From Bin55 sp965116055 (lineage in GTDB: Bacteria; Pseudomonadota; Gammaproteobacteria; Pseudomonadales; Azotimanducaceae): a stretch of DNA of 64,000 bases. The number at the start of each line of letters is the position of its first letter. Position 1 is the first letter of the stretch. The DNA is taken from assembly GCA_965116055.1 (NCBI GenBank), contig OZ220466.1, positions 558,001-622,000 on the forward strand. Direction: 5' to 3'. Position numbers and translations under genes: made by a program. Positions 46,691 to 55,732 of the stretch are shown piece after piece. Below the pieces are notes generated by a model. The model worked only from the letters and a program-made list of their open reading frames with translations. It made no database searches and was not told where the DNA came from.

Positions 46691-47275
46691 TCAATGGTCG
46701 AAGTCTCGAATGAGCTCGGTTCGTAACGCCTTCGACATCGTGGTTCGAAAGGGCATCAAGGGGTGGTCGAACTCGACGACTATGGCCGCTCCCTCGTGCA
46801 TTGCGTTGATCTCTACGCTGGAAAACTCGAACCGCAGAAAATGTACTGCAGCGGTCTTCGTCTCGTTGCTTCGCGGCATATCATCGTTCACGTGTACTTT
46901 AAGGCGTGCGCCATTGCCCACCGTAACGTAAATTTGCTCTTCAATACCTACCAACTTCGTCAGCTCGCGTTCGCGAACCGACACATCTTCAAACTCGAAT
47001 AACAGCGTTGCCTTCCAGTTCGTACCGTCAGGTATGAGTTCGTTGTACGTATCAATTTCTTCTTGGATAGCTTCGCGATCGAAGATGCGCTCTGCGCGCA
47101 ACATTTCCTGAATTTGATATTGCATGGTTTCGCGATCTTCGAATTGAAATGTCACATGCGATCCCATGGCCAGTCGACGTTTTTTTTTGTGCGCGATCAT
47201 GCGTTGACGAATCGCAGGGCGACGTTCTGCGTAGGTTTCAAGGCCTAAAATGTCTTCGCGTTGAAGTTTCTGCAT
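46691..47275 (-). CDS. DUF3501 family protein
   Basis: This 194-residue protein matches the DUF3501 family: it opens LQREDILGLETYAERRPAIR, continues HVTFQFEDRETMQYQIQEMLRAERI and contains PDGTNWKATLLFEF. Its biochemical role is not known. It is almost always found beside a GlpC-like Fe-S protein and rubrerythrin, as here, and is thought to take part in oxidative-stress defence. The start ATG overlaps the Fe-S gene stop by one base (TAATG), showing translational coupling. Confidence 0.9.
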   Translation of the reverse strand: MQKLQREDILGLETYAERRPAIRQRMIAHKKKRRLAMGSHVTFQFEDRETMQYQIQEMLRAERIFDREAIQEEIDTYNELIPDGTNWKATLLFEFEDVSVRERELTKLVGIEEQIYVTVGNGARLKVHVNDDMPRSNETKTAAVHFLRFEFSSVEINAMHEGAAIVVEFDHPLMPFRTTMSKALRTELIRDFDH

Positions 47276-48603
47276 TAAGTTAGACCGTACGCGCGCGCGA
47301 GCATTTGGATGGGATGCTCGACTGTTTGTTCACCATTAATACCGTGCGCGATCAATCGTCCCGCGATAGGGCAATCGGAACCAAATGTATCCGGTTTCGC
47401 GTCTTGAACTGCACGACTGGCAGGACGCCCAATTTTCATTGCTGATTCGTACGTGAGTTTGCGGATTGCATACGTACCACCATGGCCCGAGCAACGCTCA
47501 ATAATCGCCACGTCGGTTTCTGGAATTAACGAGAGTATATCTTGTGTCCTGCGGCCGAAGTTCTGAACTCGTTGATGGCATGCAGCGTGATAGGTCACAT
47601 TACCGAGTGACTGCTTAAAGTTAAGTTCTAAAAGATCAGCTTGATGGCGCAGCCACAGGTATTCAAATGGGTCAAAGAAGTGTGCCGAGACTGTCTTAAC
47701 GTCTTCATCGGTAGGCAATAGCAGAGGCATTTCCTGCCGATACATGAGTGTGCAGGATGGAACGATAGACATGAGATCGAACCCATCTGCCACCGCTTCT
47801 AAGAAAACAGCTCGGTTTCTCTCGTAGTTTTTTACGACGGTTTCAATATCGCCGAGCTCGAGCTTAGGCATTCCACAACAATGTGCTTCTTTCAACACCT
47901 TAACTCGGATACCGTTGTGCGTTAATACCTTCACTAATGCTTCAACTGTGAGGGGGTCGAAAGCATCCCCATAGCACGTGACGTAAATCGCAACCTTGCC
48001 GGTCGTGCGGCCGGCTTCTACGGCATCACCTGGATAGTCATCTAACAGGCGGCGCTTCGCGGTGCTAGCATGGAATTTTGGAATCGGTGCGTCCGCGTGA
48101 ATCTGAGCAGTTTTTTCCCCTAGTTGCCGTAGTCGATTCGATTCGAGAGCGGCGTTCGCCATAGAGGCGATTCCCGGCTGTGCTGCCAGCGAGAACAAAG
48201 ACTCAGTGCTCGTCAAAAGACGAGTGTGCCACGGCGATTTCGACTCGTTCAAGTAGCGCGCTTTAGCGCGTAGCATAAGATGCGGAAAATCAACGGCAAA
48301 TTGATGGGGTGGTAAGTAAGGACATTTTGTTTCGGCGCAGATATCGCAAAGATAACACGCATCGGTTACTTTGCGAAAGTCGGCTTTGTCGACGCCATCG
48401 ACTTCAAATGTGGGCGAGTCGTCAATCAGGTCGAATAAAGTAGGAAAAGCGTTGCATAAATTGACGCAGCGGCGACATGTGTGGCAAACATCGAATACTC
48501 GAGCGAGTTCTTCGTCTACGGCATCTCCATCCGTGAATTCCGGCGCTTGCCAATCAATAGGCTCGCGTTTCGGCGCTTGTAGATTTCCTTCGCGAACAGC
48601 CAT
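47275..48603 (-). CDS. GlpC/HdrD-like iron-sulfur protein with CCG domains
   Basis: The 442-residue protein has two [4Fe-4S] ferredoxin motifs (CHTCRRCVNLCNAFP and CYLCDICAETKCPY). Two cysteine-rich CCG-type domains follow, with EAHCCGMPKLELGD and ERCSGHGGTYAIRK. This layout resembles GlpC and heterodisulfide-reductase subunit D. In the rubrerythrin-DUF3501 module it is presumed to carry electrons to rubrerythrin, the peroxide reductase. It overlaps DUF3501 by one base. A terminator separates it from rubrerythrin, so part of its transcription may be independent or reached by readthrough. Confidence 0.9.
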   Translation of the reverse strand: MAVREGNLQAPKREPIDWQAPEFTDGDAVDEELARVFDVCHTCRRCVNLCNAFPTLFDLIDDSPTFEVDGVDKADFRKVTDACYLCDICAETKCPYLPPHQFAVDFPHLMLRAKARYLNESKSPWHTRLLTSTESLFSLAAQPGIASMANAALESNRLRQLGEKTAQIHADAPIPKFHASTAKRRLLDDYPGDAVEAGRTTGKVAIYVTCYGDAFDPLTVEALVKVLTHNGIRVKVLKEAHCCGMPKLELGDIETVVKNYERNRAVFLEAVADGFDLMSIVPSCTLMYRQEMPLLLPTDEDVKTVSAHFFDPFEYLWLRHQADLLELNFKQSLGNVTYHAACHQRVQNFGRRTQDILSLIPETDVAIIERCSGHGGTYAIRKLTYESAMKIGRPASRAVQDAKPDTFGSDCPIAGRLIAHGINGEQTVEHPIQMLARAYGLT

Positions 48604-48626
48604 GATTTCTTACGAACAAGTAGTAG

Positions 48627-48658
48627 GAAAAAGTTCGCCGTCAGGCTGACGGCGAACT
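48627..48658 (-). terminator. Rho-independent terminator after rubrerythrin
   Basis: On the minus strand, AGTTCGCCGTCA pairs perfectly with TGACGGCGAACT around a three-base loop and is followed by TTTTTC. It lies between the rubrerythrin stop and the Fe-S gene start, so it may set a higher level for rubrerythrin than for the downstream genes. Confidence 0.88.
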
Positions 48659-48714
48659 AGGTCAATTAGGCACACATTGAGAACGCCCATCGCCATTCTC
48701 ATAGGTAACGGGTT

Positions 48715-49128
48715 CTAGAACGCTTCAAGTGCCTTCTGAAAACGGTTAGCGTGCGAACGTTCGGCTTTGGCTAGCGTCTCAAACCAATCGGAGATCTCAT
48801 CGAAACCCTCGTCTCGAGCTGTCTTCGCCATCCCAGGGTACATATCGGTGTACTCATGCGTTTCGCCAGCGATGGCTGCTGCTAAGTTGTCTTTAGTAGT
48901 CCCGATGGGGAGTCCGGTTGCCGGATCGCCGACACTTTCTAAGTATTCAAGATGACCGTGTGCGTGACCGGTTTCACCTTCAGCGGTCGAACGAAATACT
49001 GATGCAACATCGTTTTCGCCTTCAATATCGGCTCGGCTTGCAAAGTACAAGTAGCGACGATTAGCTTGCGATTCGCCAGCGAAGGCATCTTTGAGGTTTT
49101 GAAGAGTTCGACTTTCTTTTAGGTCCAT
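48715..49128 (-). CDS. Rubrerythrin (ferritin-like diiron domain only)
   Basis: The 137-residue protein is a four-helix diiron peroxide reductase. Diiron ligands are visible in AFAGESQANRRYLYFA, STAEGETGHAHGHLEYL, AIAGETHEYTDMYP and LAKAERSHANRFQKAL. It lacks the C-terminal rubredoxin domain, so another protein must feed it electrons, probably the downstream Fe-S protein. The ATG at 49128 follows AAAGGAAG and gives the family-typical N-terminus; an upstream in-frame start at 49179 lacks such support. It reduces hydrogen peroxide in the cytoplasm. Confidence 0.92.
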   Translation of the reverse strand: MDLKESRTLQNLKDAFAGESQANRRYLYFASRADIEGENDVASVFRSTAEGETGHAHGHLEYLESVGDPATGLPIGTTKDNLAAAIAGETHEYTDMYPGMAKTARDEGFDEISDWFETLAKAERSHANRFQKALEAF

Positions 49129-49329
49129 TTGGCTTCCTTTATTCATGTATGAATTTATGTGAAGTATAGAGCGATCCAATCATCTAAAAATTCGATTGTT
49201 CCTATTGTTTTAATAGTTGAAAGCTATTTCTTTGAAAACCCTACCTCTTGTGATAATTTGAATCTTTCGCCTCGCAATCGCGTCTCGTATCGCATTAGGT
49301 CACGTGGCTTGTAATTGCGGCTTTGATGC

Positions 49330-50772
49330 ATGACCACGAATAGCGGCATTCCTGCTGCCAGTGAGCCTCGGAATATTGAATTCGAGCTCGGTTTACGCAC
49401 ATCCAACCCTACCGCGTTAGGGGAATTGAAGGCTCTACTGGCCTTAGGCTCCCCAATCGTCTTGACACAAATTTCGCAAATGGGCATGTCCATCATTGAT
49501 TTGATCTTTGCGGGCCATGTCAGCGCTGCAGATTTGGCGGGTATCGGATTAGGTGCAGCCCTTTTTTGGCCGACGATGCTGCTCACATCTGGCATGTTGT
49601 TCGCGGTAACGCCGACGGTAGCTCAACTTTACGGCGCGGGTCGCACCGACGAAACTGGGGCCGTCGCGCGCCAGGCCGGTTGGATAGGGTTTGGTGGTGC
49701 AATCGTCGTTATTCTGGTATTACTGAATGCAGAACCCATCTATCGATTTTTCGCTGTTGATCCAGTTGGGATACCGATTGCCGTCGGATACCTGCACGCC
49801 CAGGTTTGGGGAATTTTTGCGTTGTTCGGCTACTTCGTCTTTCGAAATCTATGCGAAGGGCTTGGGCTGACATTGCCGGCAATGATCATCGCAATGATCA
49901 GTCTAGCTCTTAAAGTCCCGCTTAACGCCATCTTCGTTCAGGGTGGGCTTGGATTTGAAGCGCTTGGAGGCATCGGCTGTGGTGTTGCGACTGCGATTAT
50001 CTTTTGGTTCCAATTTCTATCGATCGGCATTGCTGTATTTGTTACGCGTATACGGCGGTCAGGTGTCTTTCAGCGCTTTGACAAACCGCAATTAGTGGAA
50101 ATTTGGCGGTTGGTACGATTGGGTTTCCCGATCGGTACGAGCATTTTTGCGGAAGTCTCGTTCTTTTCCGGTATCGTGCTCTTGATTGGGCGTTTCGGTG
50201 TGGAAGCCGTTGCAAGTCACAACATCGCAACAAGTTTTGCTGGCGTAGCGTTCATGATTCCCCTTTCAATTGGTATGGCGAGCACCATTCGCGTTGGCGC
50301 GAGTATGGGTGCCCGGGAATTCGCTCATGCTTGGCTAACGGTAAAGGTGGCGATAGGCACTGCATTGGCGGTCGGCTGCGTGACCGCGGTCGTTATGTTG
50401 CTTGGTCGTAAGCAGTTGGTGACGCTTTACAACGATGAACCGCAAGTTATTGCATTAGCATCACTTTTGTTTCTCTATTGCGCCTTATTTCAATTGTTTG
50501 ATTGCGCGCAGGTCGTCATGATGGGTTCGTTGCGTGGGTACAAAGATGCGACCGTGCCGATGTTCATTGCCATTGCAGCGTATTGGGGAATCGGTATGCC
50601 AATTGGGGCTGCGTTCGGTTTCGGTTGGGTAGGCGAAGAACCCGAAGGTGTTATCGGTTTTTGGTGGGGACTCTGTGCCGGTCTTGCAGCGGCGTCGATT
50701 TTTTTAACGATCCGGGTCGTGCTTACTGCTAACGCGTACGTTAAAGGAAGGCGCGAACCGCCACCCATATAG
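49330..50772 (+). CDS. MATE family efflux transporter
   Basis: This 480-residue inner-membrane protein has twelve hydrophobic segments from about residue 35 to 465. It carries NorM-type motifs such as LKALLALGSPIVLTQISQMGMSIIDLIFAGHVSAADLAG and GVQQ-like central regions, with VRVGASMGARE-type loops after helix 8 (TIRVGASMGAREFAHAW). It should export cationic drugs or metabolites by sodium or proton antiport. It stands alone. The start ATG at 49330 has no evident Shine-Dalgarno. Confidence 0.92.
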   Translation: MTTNSGIPAASEPRNIEFELGLRTSNPTALGELKALLALGSPIVLTQISQMGMSIIDLIFAGHVSAADLAGIGLGAALFWPTMLLTSGMLFAVTPTVAQLYGAGRTDETGAVARQAGWIGFGGAIVVILVLLNAEPIYRFFAVDPVGIPIAVGYLHAQVWGIFALFGYFVFRNLCEGLGLTLPAMIIAMISLALKVPLNAIFVQGGLGFEALGGIGCGVATAIIFWFQFLSIGIAVFVTRIRRSGVFQRFDKPQLVEIWRLVRLGFPIGTSIFAEVSFFSGIVLLIGRFGVEAVASHNIATSFAGVAFMIPLSIGMASTIRVGASMGAREFAHAWLTVKVAIGTALAVGCVTAVVMLLGRKQLVTLYNDEPQVIALASLLFLYCALFQLFDCAQVVMMGSLRGYKDATVPMFIAIAAYWGIGMPIGAAFGFGWVGEEPEGVIGFWWGLCAGLAAASIFLTIRVVLTANAYVKGRREPPPI

Positions 50773-51125
50773 CGTAGGAAGACACGAAACCGTTGTGTTT
50801 GAATTACATCTCGGGCAAGTTGCCTTGATATGGTTCCATTGTAGAGTTCCGCGGACTCTACATATTCCGATTGGGTGAACTTTCTACACGGATTGCAAGT
50901 TGGCCAGTAACAGCTCCAGTCGCTACTGACTCTAAATAACATCATGAATACGAATTCTGTCGGCGTGTCAAGGCAGCTGAATTGGCCGCTGCAGACAAAA
51001 GCAATGCCTGCAATCCTGTTTGAGAATGTTGATGCCCTGTGTACAGGTTTGAACGGCGATTCCGGTTCGCGATGAGGTGAGTAGTTCTTTTTTGAGGTGC
51101 TTACGTCAGCAGATAGAGTTTTGGT
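50773..51125. other. Gene-free stretch of about 350 bases
   Basis: No convincing gene is seen. A 43-codon frame at 50944-51075 (MNTNSVGVSRQLNW) has no motif. A near-palindrome TAGAGTTCCGCGGACTCTA occurs at about 50842-50860 without a T run, perhaps a protein-binding site. Confidence 0.4.
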
Positions 51126-51707
51126 ATGACTAACCTGGATATTGGAGATTCACGTCACTGGCTGATTGATCGCTTAACTCGATATGCGAAGCGGTACCCG
51201 CAAGAGCGTTCTGTCAACGAAATTTGCGATTTCGTCCGCATGCAACCTCATTGCTTTGAGCGCGAGTGCTTCATAGATGGTCACGTTACGGGGTCAGCCT
51301 GGGTGGTATGTCCCCGCCGAAAACGCGTGCTGTTAACACATCATAGAAAATTAGGCAAGTGGTTGCAGCTCGGTGGCCATTGCGACGGAGACGCCAATAC
51401 GATACGAGTCGCGCGAAGGGAGGCTCAGGAGGAATCCGGCATACAAGCTGAAGCAATCAGCGAAGCGCTATTCGACGTAGACATCCACATCATTCCGCCA
51501 CGATCGAACGAGCCTGAACACAAACACTACGACATTCGTTTCTTGTTTGAGGCAGACGATGCAGAAGAGCTGGTAGTAAGCACCGAATCGAACGATCTAC
51601 GTTGGGTTCATCTTGACAAACTAGGCGACTTAATGACGGATGCTTCGGTCTTGCGCATGGCATGCAAGACTTGTAGCTGGTTAAATCAAGGCGAGCCGTT
51701 GTTCTGA
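51126..51707 (+). CDS. NUDIX hydrolase
   Basis: The 193-residue protein holds a Nudix domain at about residues 58-180. The Nudix box runs from GGHCDGDANTIRVA to RREAQEESGI. The REXXEE metal-binding core is intact, but the box's first glutamate is replaced by alanine (GHCDGDA), as in the subgroup with the GGHCDGD pattern. It should hydrolyse a nucleoside-diphosphate-linked compound; the substrate is unknown. It is a single gene, without an obvious operon. Confidence 0.88.
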   Translation: MTNLDIGDSRHWLIDRLTRYAKRYPQERSVNEICDFVRMQPHCFERECFIDGHVTGSAWVVCPRRKRVLLTHHRKLGKWLQLGGHCDGDANTIRVARREAQEESGIQAEAISEALFDVDIHIIPPRSNEPEHKHYDIRFLFEADDAEELVVSTESNDLRWVHLDKLGDLMTDASVLRMACKTCSWLNQGEPLF

Positions 51708-51848
51708 AATTGAACGTTAAGATGGTTTCTAGGCCGCCACTGGCAAACTGTCAAGCAACCTACCCGAAGTCCTCATGGACGCTTAAGTTTGTCCGGACTT
51801 AAAATCGAATTGGACCAATGAAGGGTCGCAAATTAGCGACTTTGAGAT

Positions 51849-52586
51849 ATGAGGATGGAAAGGTTAAACGTGTTAACCTTTGAACGCGAAGGTTGGGTTG
51901 AAATCATGTTGAATCAACCGCATACTCGTAACGCTATTACGGGTCCGTTGGGTGACGAGCTTGCGGACGCGATTGCCACGGCTGATGGAAATCCTGCGTG
52001 TCAATTGTTAATGCTGCGCGGCGCCGATGGCGCATTTTGCTCAGGTCTCAATCTCAAAGAATTCAATCGCGAACCACCACCGGATTGGCATGCAAGTTTT
52101 CAAACTACCTGGCGTCGCGTACATACCGCCCTCTACGAATGCCGTAAGCCCATCGTTGTAGCACTCGAAAAGTACGCAATTAACGGTGGCGCAGCATTGG
52201 CGTTGGCGGCCGATCTACTGGTCGTCGGCGATGATTCCTATTTGCAAGTCGGCGAGGTCAGGCAAGGTATGGCTGCTCCCTACAATCTCGCATGGCTCAA
52301 TCTACGTTTTAGCGAGAGCGTGATTGCGCAGTTAGCTTTAACAGGGCGCCGATTCAACGGTGCCGAGCTGCATCGTCTAGGCATCGCGTACGCGACACCA
52401 CCTACGAGCGATACAGTCAAGGTTGCTACTGCTTTGTGCGATGAACTCGCAAGCTATCCGACGGGCGCGCTCATTACGATAAAGCGCCTCATGCATGGCT
52501 ATCGTGATCGTTCGGCTGACGATTGGTTTGATACTGCGTTGCGCAATATGCCGGCACGACGCGTCAAGCCACAACGCGTCACTTGA
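51849..52586 (+). CDS. Enoyl-CoA hydratase/isomerase family protein
   Basis: This 245-residue crotonase-fold protein has the oxyanion-hole motifs RGADGAFCSGLNLKEF and YAINGGAALALAADLLVVGDD. LTGRRFNGAELHRLGIA is also family-typical. It acts on an acyl-CoA as hydratase, isomerase or hydrolase. In classical hydratases two glutamates are catalytic; here the second loop shows QVGEVRQGMAAPYN, so E may be present in GEVRQGM. Its 3' end overlaps the convergent Gfo/Idh gene by 8 bases. Confidence 0.88.
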   Translation: MRMERLNVLTFEREGWVEIMLNQPHTRNAITGPLGDELADAIATADGNPACQLLMLRGADGAFCSGLNLKEFNREPPPDWHASFQTTWRRVHTALYECRKPIVVALEKYAINGGAALALAADLLVVGDDSYLQVGEVRQGMAAPYNLAWLNLRFSESVIAQLALTGRRFNGAELHRLGIAYATPPTSDTVKVATALCDELASYPTGALITIKRLMHGYRDRSADDWFDTALRNMPARRVKPQRVT

Positions 52587-53634
52587 TCGCGACTTCGGCA
52601 CCAGTTTCGGCAGACTCATAGAGTCCGTCGAGCATTTTCTGAACCATCAATCCATGTTCAGCAGGTGCCATGGTTGGTTGGTCGTAGAGTACATGGTCAA
52701 CCCAGTTTCTCATTTTTTTGCGGAAAGGATCGGCCGCTTGGCCAGAAGGCAGCCAATGAGGTTGCGCGTTCAGCATATGATCGTGTCGATCGCTGAATAG
52801 TTGTGGGGGATCCCATGTGGCGCCGCCTTGGTCACCCATTAACGTAAACCCCCAAACGTTTTTTTCGATATGTGCGGCGAAACTTGCCTCAATGCTCAGT
52901 GACGAACCATCCTCAAAGCGAATGTGACCGACAGCTAGATCTTCGACTGAGTATGTCGCATGGTCCCAGTTGGGCCACTGCGAAATTACCGTAGAGGGCT
53001 TGTTCCCTAGATAGGTATGTACCACACCGGTCGCCGCGACAGGTTTTGGCGCGCCCATAACGAAATGGGCCGTCTCGAGTACATGCACGCCGATGTCGAT
53101 TAGCGGTCCGCCACCTTGGAGATCTTTGCGACCGAAGACGCCCCAATTTGGTATACCGCGCCTACGTAGTGCTTGCACGCGCCCGTAAAGAATCTTGCCC
53201 AACCCGCCGTCTTCAACTGCCTTCTTAAGAAAGGCGGTACGCGCTTCATAGCGGTGTTGAAAACCAATCACCAGTTTTTTTCCGTGCTTGATGGCTACTT
53301 GCAACATCTGTTGACCTTCCACGGCATTCATTGCGAGCGGCTTCTCGACCATGGTGTCGAACCCCGCCTCCAACGCGGCAATGGTGCATGGTGCATGGAG
53401 GCCGTTCGGCGTGCAAATACTCACTGCATCTGCATCAATGGCGCCTAACATCGTCTCATAATCATTGAACCCCTGAGGAATATCGAATTCGTCGCAGCGA
53501 CGCTTTACTGCGGCCGCGTCAATGTCGGCCGTTGCGACGAGTTCGACGTCAGGCATCGCACTGAGATAGCGCATATGTGTTCCTGCAATGCCACCTGCGC
53601 CGATAAACGCAACTCGAAGTTTTTTGTCGGACAT
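52579..53634 (-). CDS. Gfo/Idh/MocA family oxidoreductase
   Basis: The 351-residue protein has an N-terminal Rossmann fold (VAFIGAGGIAGTHMRYL), the DYETMLGAIDADAVSICTPNG segment, the conserved VEKPLAMNAVEG with the catalytic lysine, and GPLIDIGVHVLE in the second domain. It is an NAD(P)-dependent oxidoreductase for sugars, inositols or related polyols; the substrate cannot be chosen. It is convergent with the enoyl-CoA hydratase gene. Confidence 0.9.
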   Translation of the reverse strand: MSDKKLRVAFIGAGGIAGTHMRYLSAMPDVELVATADIDAAAVKRRCDEFDIPQGFNDYETMLGAIDADAVSICTPNGLHAPCTIAALEAGFDTMVEKPLAMNAVEGQQMLQVAIKHGKKLVIGFQHRYEARTAFLKKAVEDGGLGKILYGRVQALRRRGIPNWGVFGRKDLQGGGPLIDIGVHVLETAHFVMGAPKPVAATGVVHTYLGNKPSTVISQWPNWDHATYSVEDLAVGHIRFEDGSSLSIEASFAAHIEKNVWGFTLMGDQGGATWDPPQLFSDRHDHMLNAQPHWLPSGQAADPFRKKMRNWVDHVLYDQPTMAPAEHGLMVQKMLDGLYESAETGAEVAIK

Positions 53635-54030
53635 GATGTTTCCGTGTCATGATGAATCGAATATGAATCTCGCGAAGCAAGCGCGTGATTCTTCAAAGCG
53701 GTATGTGTATGGACGTTCGCAATCGTCGTGGTAGTCAACTTTGACAGTACAAACGTGACCGAATCATTGTAGCGGCGGTTGGTTAGGGTATAGCCAGGCA
53801 CATGTGTCGATCGTGCTGCGCTTGCCAAAGACGCATGTCTTGCTAGAGATCACAATGAGAAATCGGCCTGAGGATCTGGCGCTTTAGTCTGTCTCAAAGT
53901 GCTCCTAGCAGGATTAGTACATGTTTCGGCCTTCGTCTAGAGCGCCTGTTTACTTTCAGACTAAGGACTTCATGCCCTGTTTATTCAAACATCTCCCTAA
54001 AATCCATCGCCACCACTTAGGGTAGGTTCA
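53635..54030. other. Intergenic region of about 400 bases upstream of the TRAP operon
   Basis: It lies between the divergent Gfo/Idh and dctP genes and must hold promoters for both. I see no gene, repeat or recognisable operator. Confidence 0.5.
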
Positions 54031-55086
54031 TTGCGGTTAATAGTTGGTATATTGGTTGCTTGGGTCGCACTCTTGGCCGTGTCGTGTGCGGACCGGGATT
54101 CGCCTTTGCAGGAACCCACGCTTGATCGGATAGAAAATCCTGCGATTTCGTGGGACGCATCGCTCTGGGGAAATCCTCGTGCCGGCACCGTGGCAGTCGA
54201 TAAGTTGGCGAATTTGCTTGCGGAGCGTACCGAGGGTGCCTGGCGACTTAACCTTCACTACGGCGAAGCGATCTCGAAAGCTCGTGAGAATCTTGATGGT
54301 ATCGCAATCGGCGCATTTGAGGTGGCGATGGTGTGCAACTTCTACCACCCCCGGAAAAACCCGGCTCTGATGGTAATGACCATGCCGTTTCTTCCGCTTA
54401 CAACGGAAGCCGCGAGTCGGCGCGTGCGCAATGCAGTCTACGATCATCCAGCCGTTATCCGCGAATTCGAACGTTGGGATGCGATGATCTACACCTCGAC
54501 GTTTCTCCCGCAATACGAATTCATGGGTCGCGGCGAGCCGCCGTATGACCTCTCCAGCTGGCGCGGGATGACCGTGCGTGCCGGGGGAGGCATTGGCGCT
54601 GCGATGCAGCTCCTCGGTGCGACGCCGACCAGCTCGACGGCGACTGAGGTATACACCGGTGTGCAGCAGGGTACGATGGATGCTGCTGCGTTTCCGTTCA
54701 CCTACAGCCACGTGGCGTACCGCATTCACGAAGTGTCGAATTGGTTTACCAATGGTATGGCGCCTGGAACGGCAGATTGCCCGGTAGTTTTTGCCAAGTC
54801 AGCATATGACGCATTACCGGCACAATATCGAGCTATTTTGGCTGAAATCAGACCTCAGGTAGATGCGGCTCAGCTACAGGCTTATCGAGATGTGGATGCC
54901 GTGAATCTACCGATGTTGCGGCAAACCCTTACCGAGGTGACTTATACGCCAGAGCAACTCGCCGAGTTGCGCAATTCAGTCGGTCGAGGCGTCATTGACG
55001 CTTGGATTGCCGAAAATCAAGACGAGTTCGATGCGTTGGGTTTGGTCAAAACGGTATTCGAAGCAGCAAATGCAACCTATCCCTGA
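54031..55086 (+). CDS. TRAP transporter substrate-binding protein (DctP family)
   Basis: The 351-residue protein starts at TTG 54031, giving a hydrophobic signal and lipobox-like LLAVSC, so it is probably membrane-tethered. It has TRAP-specific patterns: LNLHYGEAISKARENLDGIAIGAFEVAMV, PPYDLSSWRGMTVRAGGG (arginine that binds the carboxylate) and TATEVYTGVQQGTMDAAAF. It captures an organic acid in the periplasm for the DctQM permease encoded immediately downstream. The ligand is unknown. Confidence 0.9.
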   Translation: MRLIVGILVAWVALLAVSCADRDSPLQEPTLDRIENPAISWDASLWGNPRAGTVAVDKLANLLAERTEGAWRLNLHYGEAISKARENLDGIAIGAFEVAMVCNFYHPRKNPALMVMTMPFLPLTTEAASRRVRNAVYDHPAVIREFERWDAMIYTSTFLPQYEFMGRGEPPYDLSSWRGMTVRAGGGIGAAMQLLGATPTSSTATEVYTGVQQGTMDAAAFPFTYSHVAYRIHEVSNWFTNGMAPGTADCPVVFAKSAYDALPAQYRAILAEIRPQVDAAQLQAYRDVDAVNLPMLRQTLTEVTYTPEQLAELRNSVGRGVIDAWIAENQDEFDALGLVKTVFEAANATYP

Positions 55087-55104
55087 CCGCACCTAACGCT
55101 TACC

Positions 55105-55728
55105 ATGCGAGATCCGCTTGGGGTGACGTTACAACGGCTGGACACGATTGTGATGCGTGTCGAAAACACGTTCAACTTGATTGCAGGCGTTTTAATTTTC
55201 GCGCTCATGGTATTTGGCGTCGTGCAGATCATCATGCGAACGGTCTTTTCTCGACCGATTCTTGGTTATATCGATCTAGTTGAAGTGAGCATGGTTGGCT
55301 TCGCGGTGCTTGCGGTCGCGTTCGTCCAACGGGTAGGTGGTCACGTTCGCATGGAACTCGTGATCCAAAAGCTGCACGGCCGCGTTTTGTGGTGTGCCGA
55401 AACGCTTGGCTCGCTACTGTCCATATTTGTTGTCGCGATTTTGATCCCATACTCGTTTGATCACTTCCGAAGAGCGTTCGAGTTTGGCGATAGCACCATT
55501 GATCTAGAGCTTGCGACCTGGCCCGCAAAACTCGTCGTGCCGGTCGCATTGAGCTTGCTACTCGTTAGGTTGGGGATTCAATTTCTGGGCTACTTGCGAT
55601 TGTTTATCGACCCATCCTTGCCGCACCTTGCCATCCCAACAGTGAGACGGCCGGAAAGGGTCGCGGAGGATGAAATTCGCCTAGCGCGACCCGCTGCAGC
55701 GGAGTGCGACCAAAAGCCTGGTTCTTAG
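55105..55728 (+). CDS. TRAP transporter small permease (DctQ family)
   Basis: This 207-residue membrane protein has four hydrophobic helices, including NTFNLIAGVLIFALMVFGVV and VEVSMVGFAVLAVAFVQRVG. GHVRMELVIQKLHG follows, a position where DctQ proteins carry conserved charged residues. It forms the small subunit of the TRAP permease. It starts 18 bases after dctP and ends 4 bases before dctM. Confidence 0.88.
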   Translation: MRDPLGVTLQRLDTIVMRVENTFNLIAGVLIFALMVFGVVQIIMRTVFSRPILGYIDLVEVSMVGFAVLAVAFVQRVGGHVRMELVIQKLHGRVLWCAETLGSLLSIFVVAILIPYSFDHFRRAFEFGDSTIDLELATWPAKLVVPVALSLLLVRLGIQFLGYLRLFIDPSLPHLAIPTVRRPERVAEDEIRLARPAAAECDQKPGS

Positions 55729-55732
55729 CGCT

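Noticed and set aside
50842..50860. Near-palindrome as a terminator of the MATE gene
   Set aside because: No T run follows and the arms are imperfect; it may be a protein-binding site or chance.
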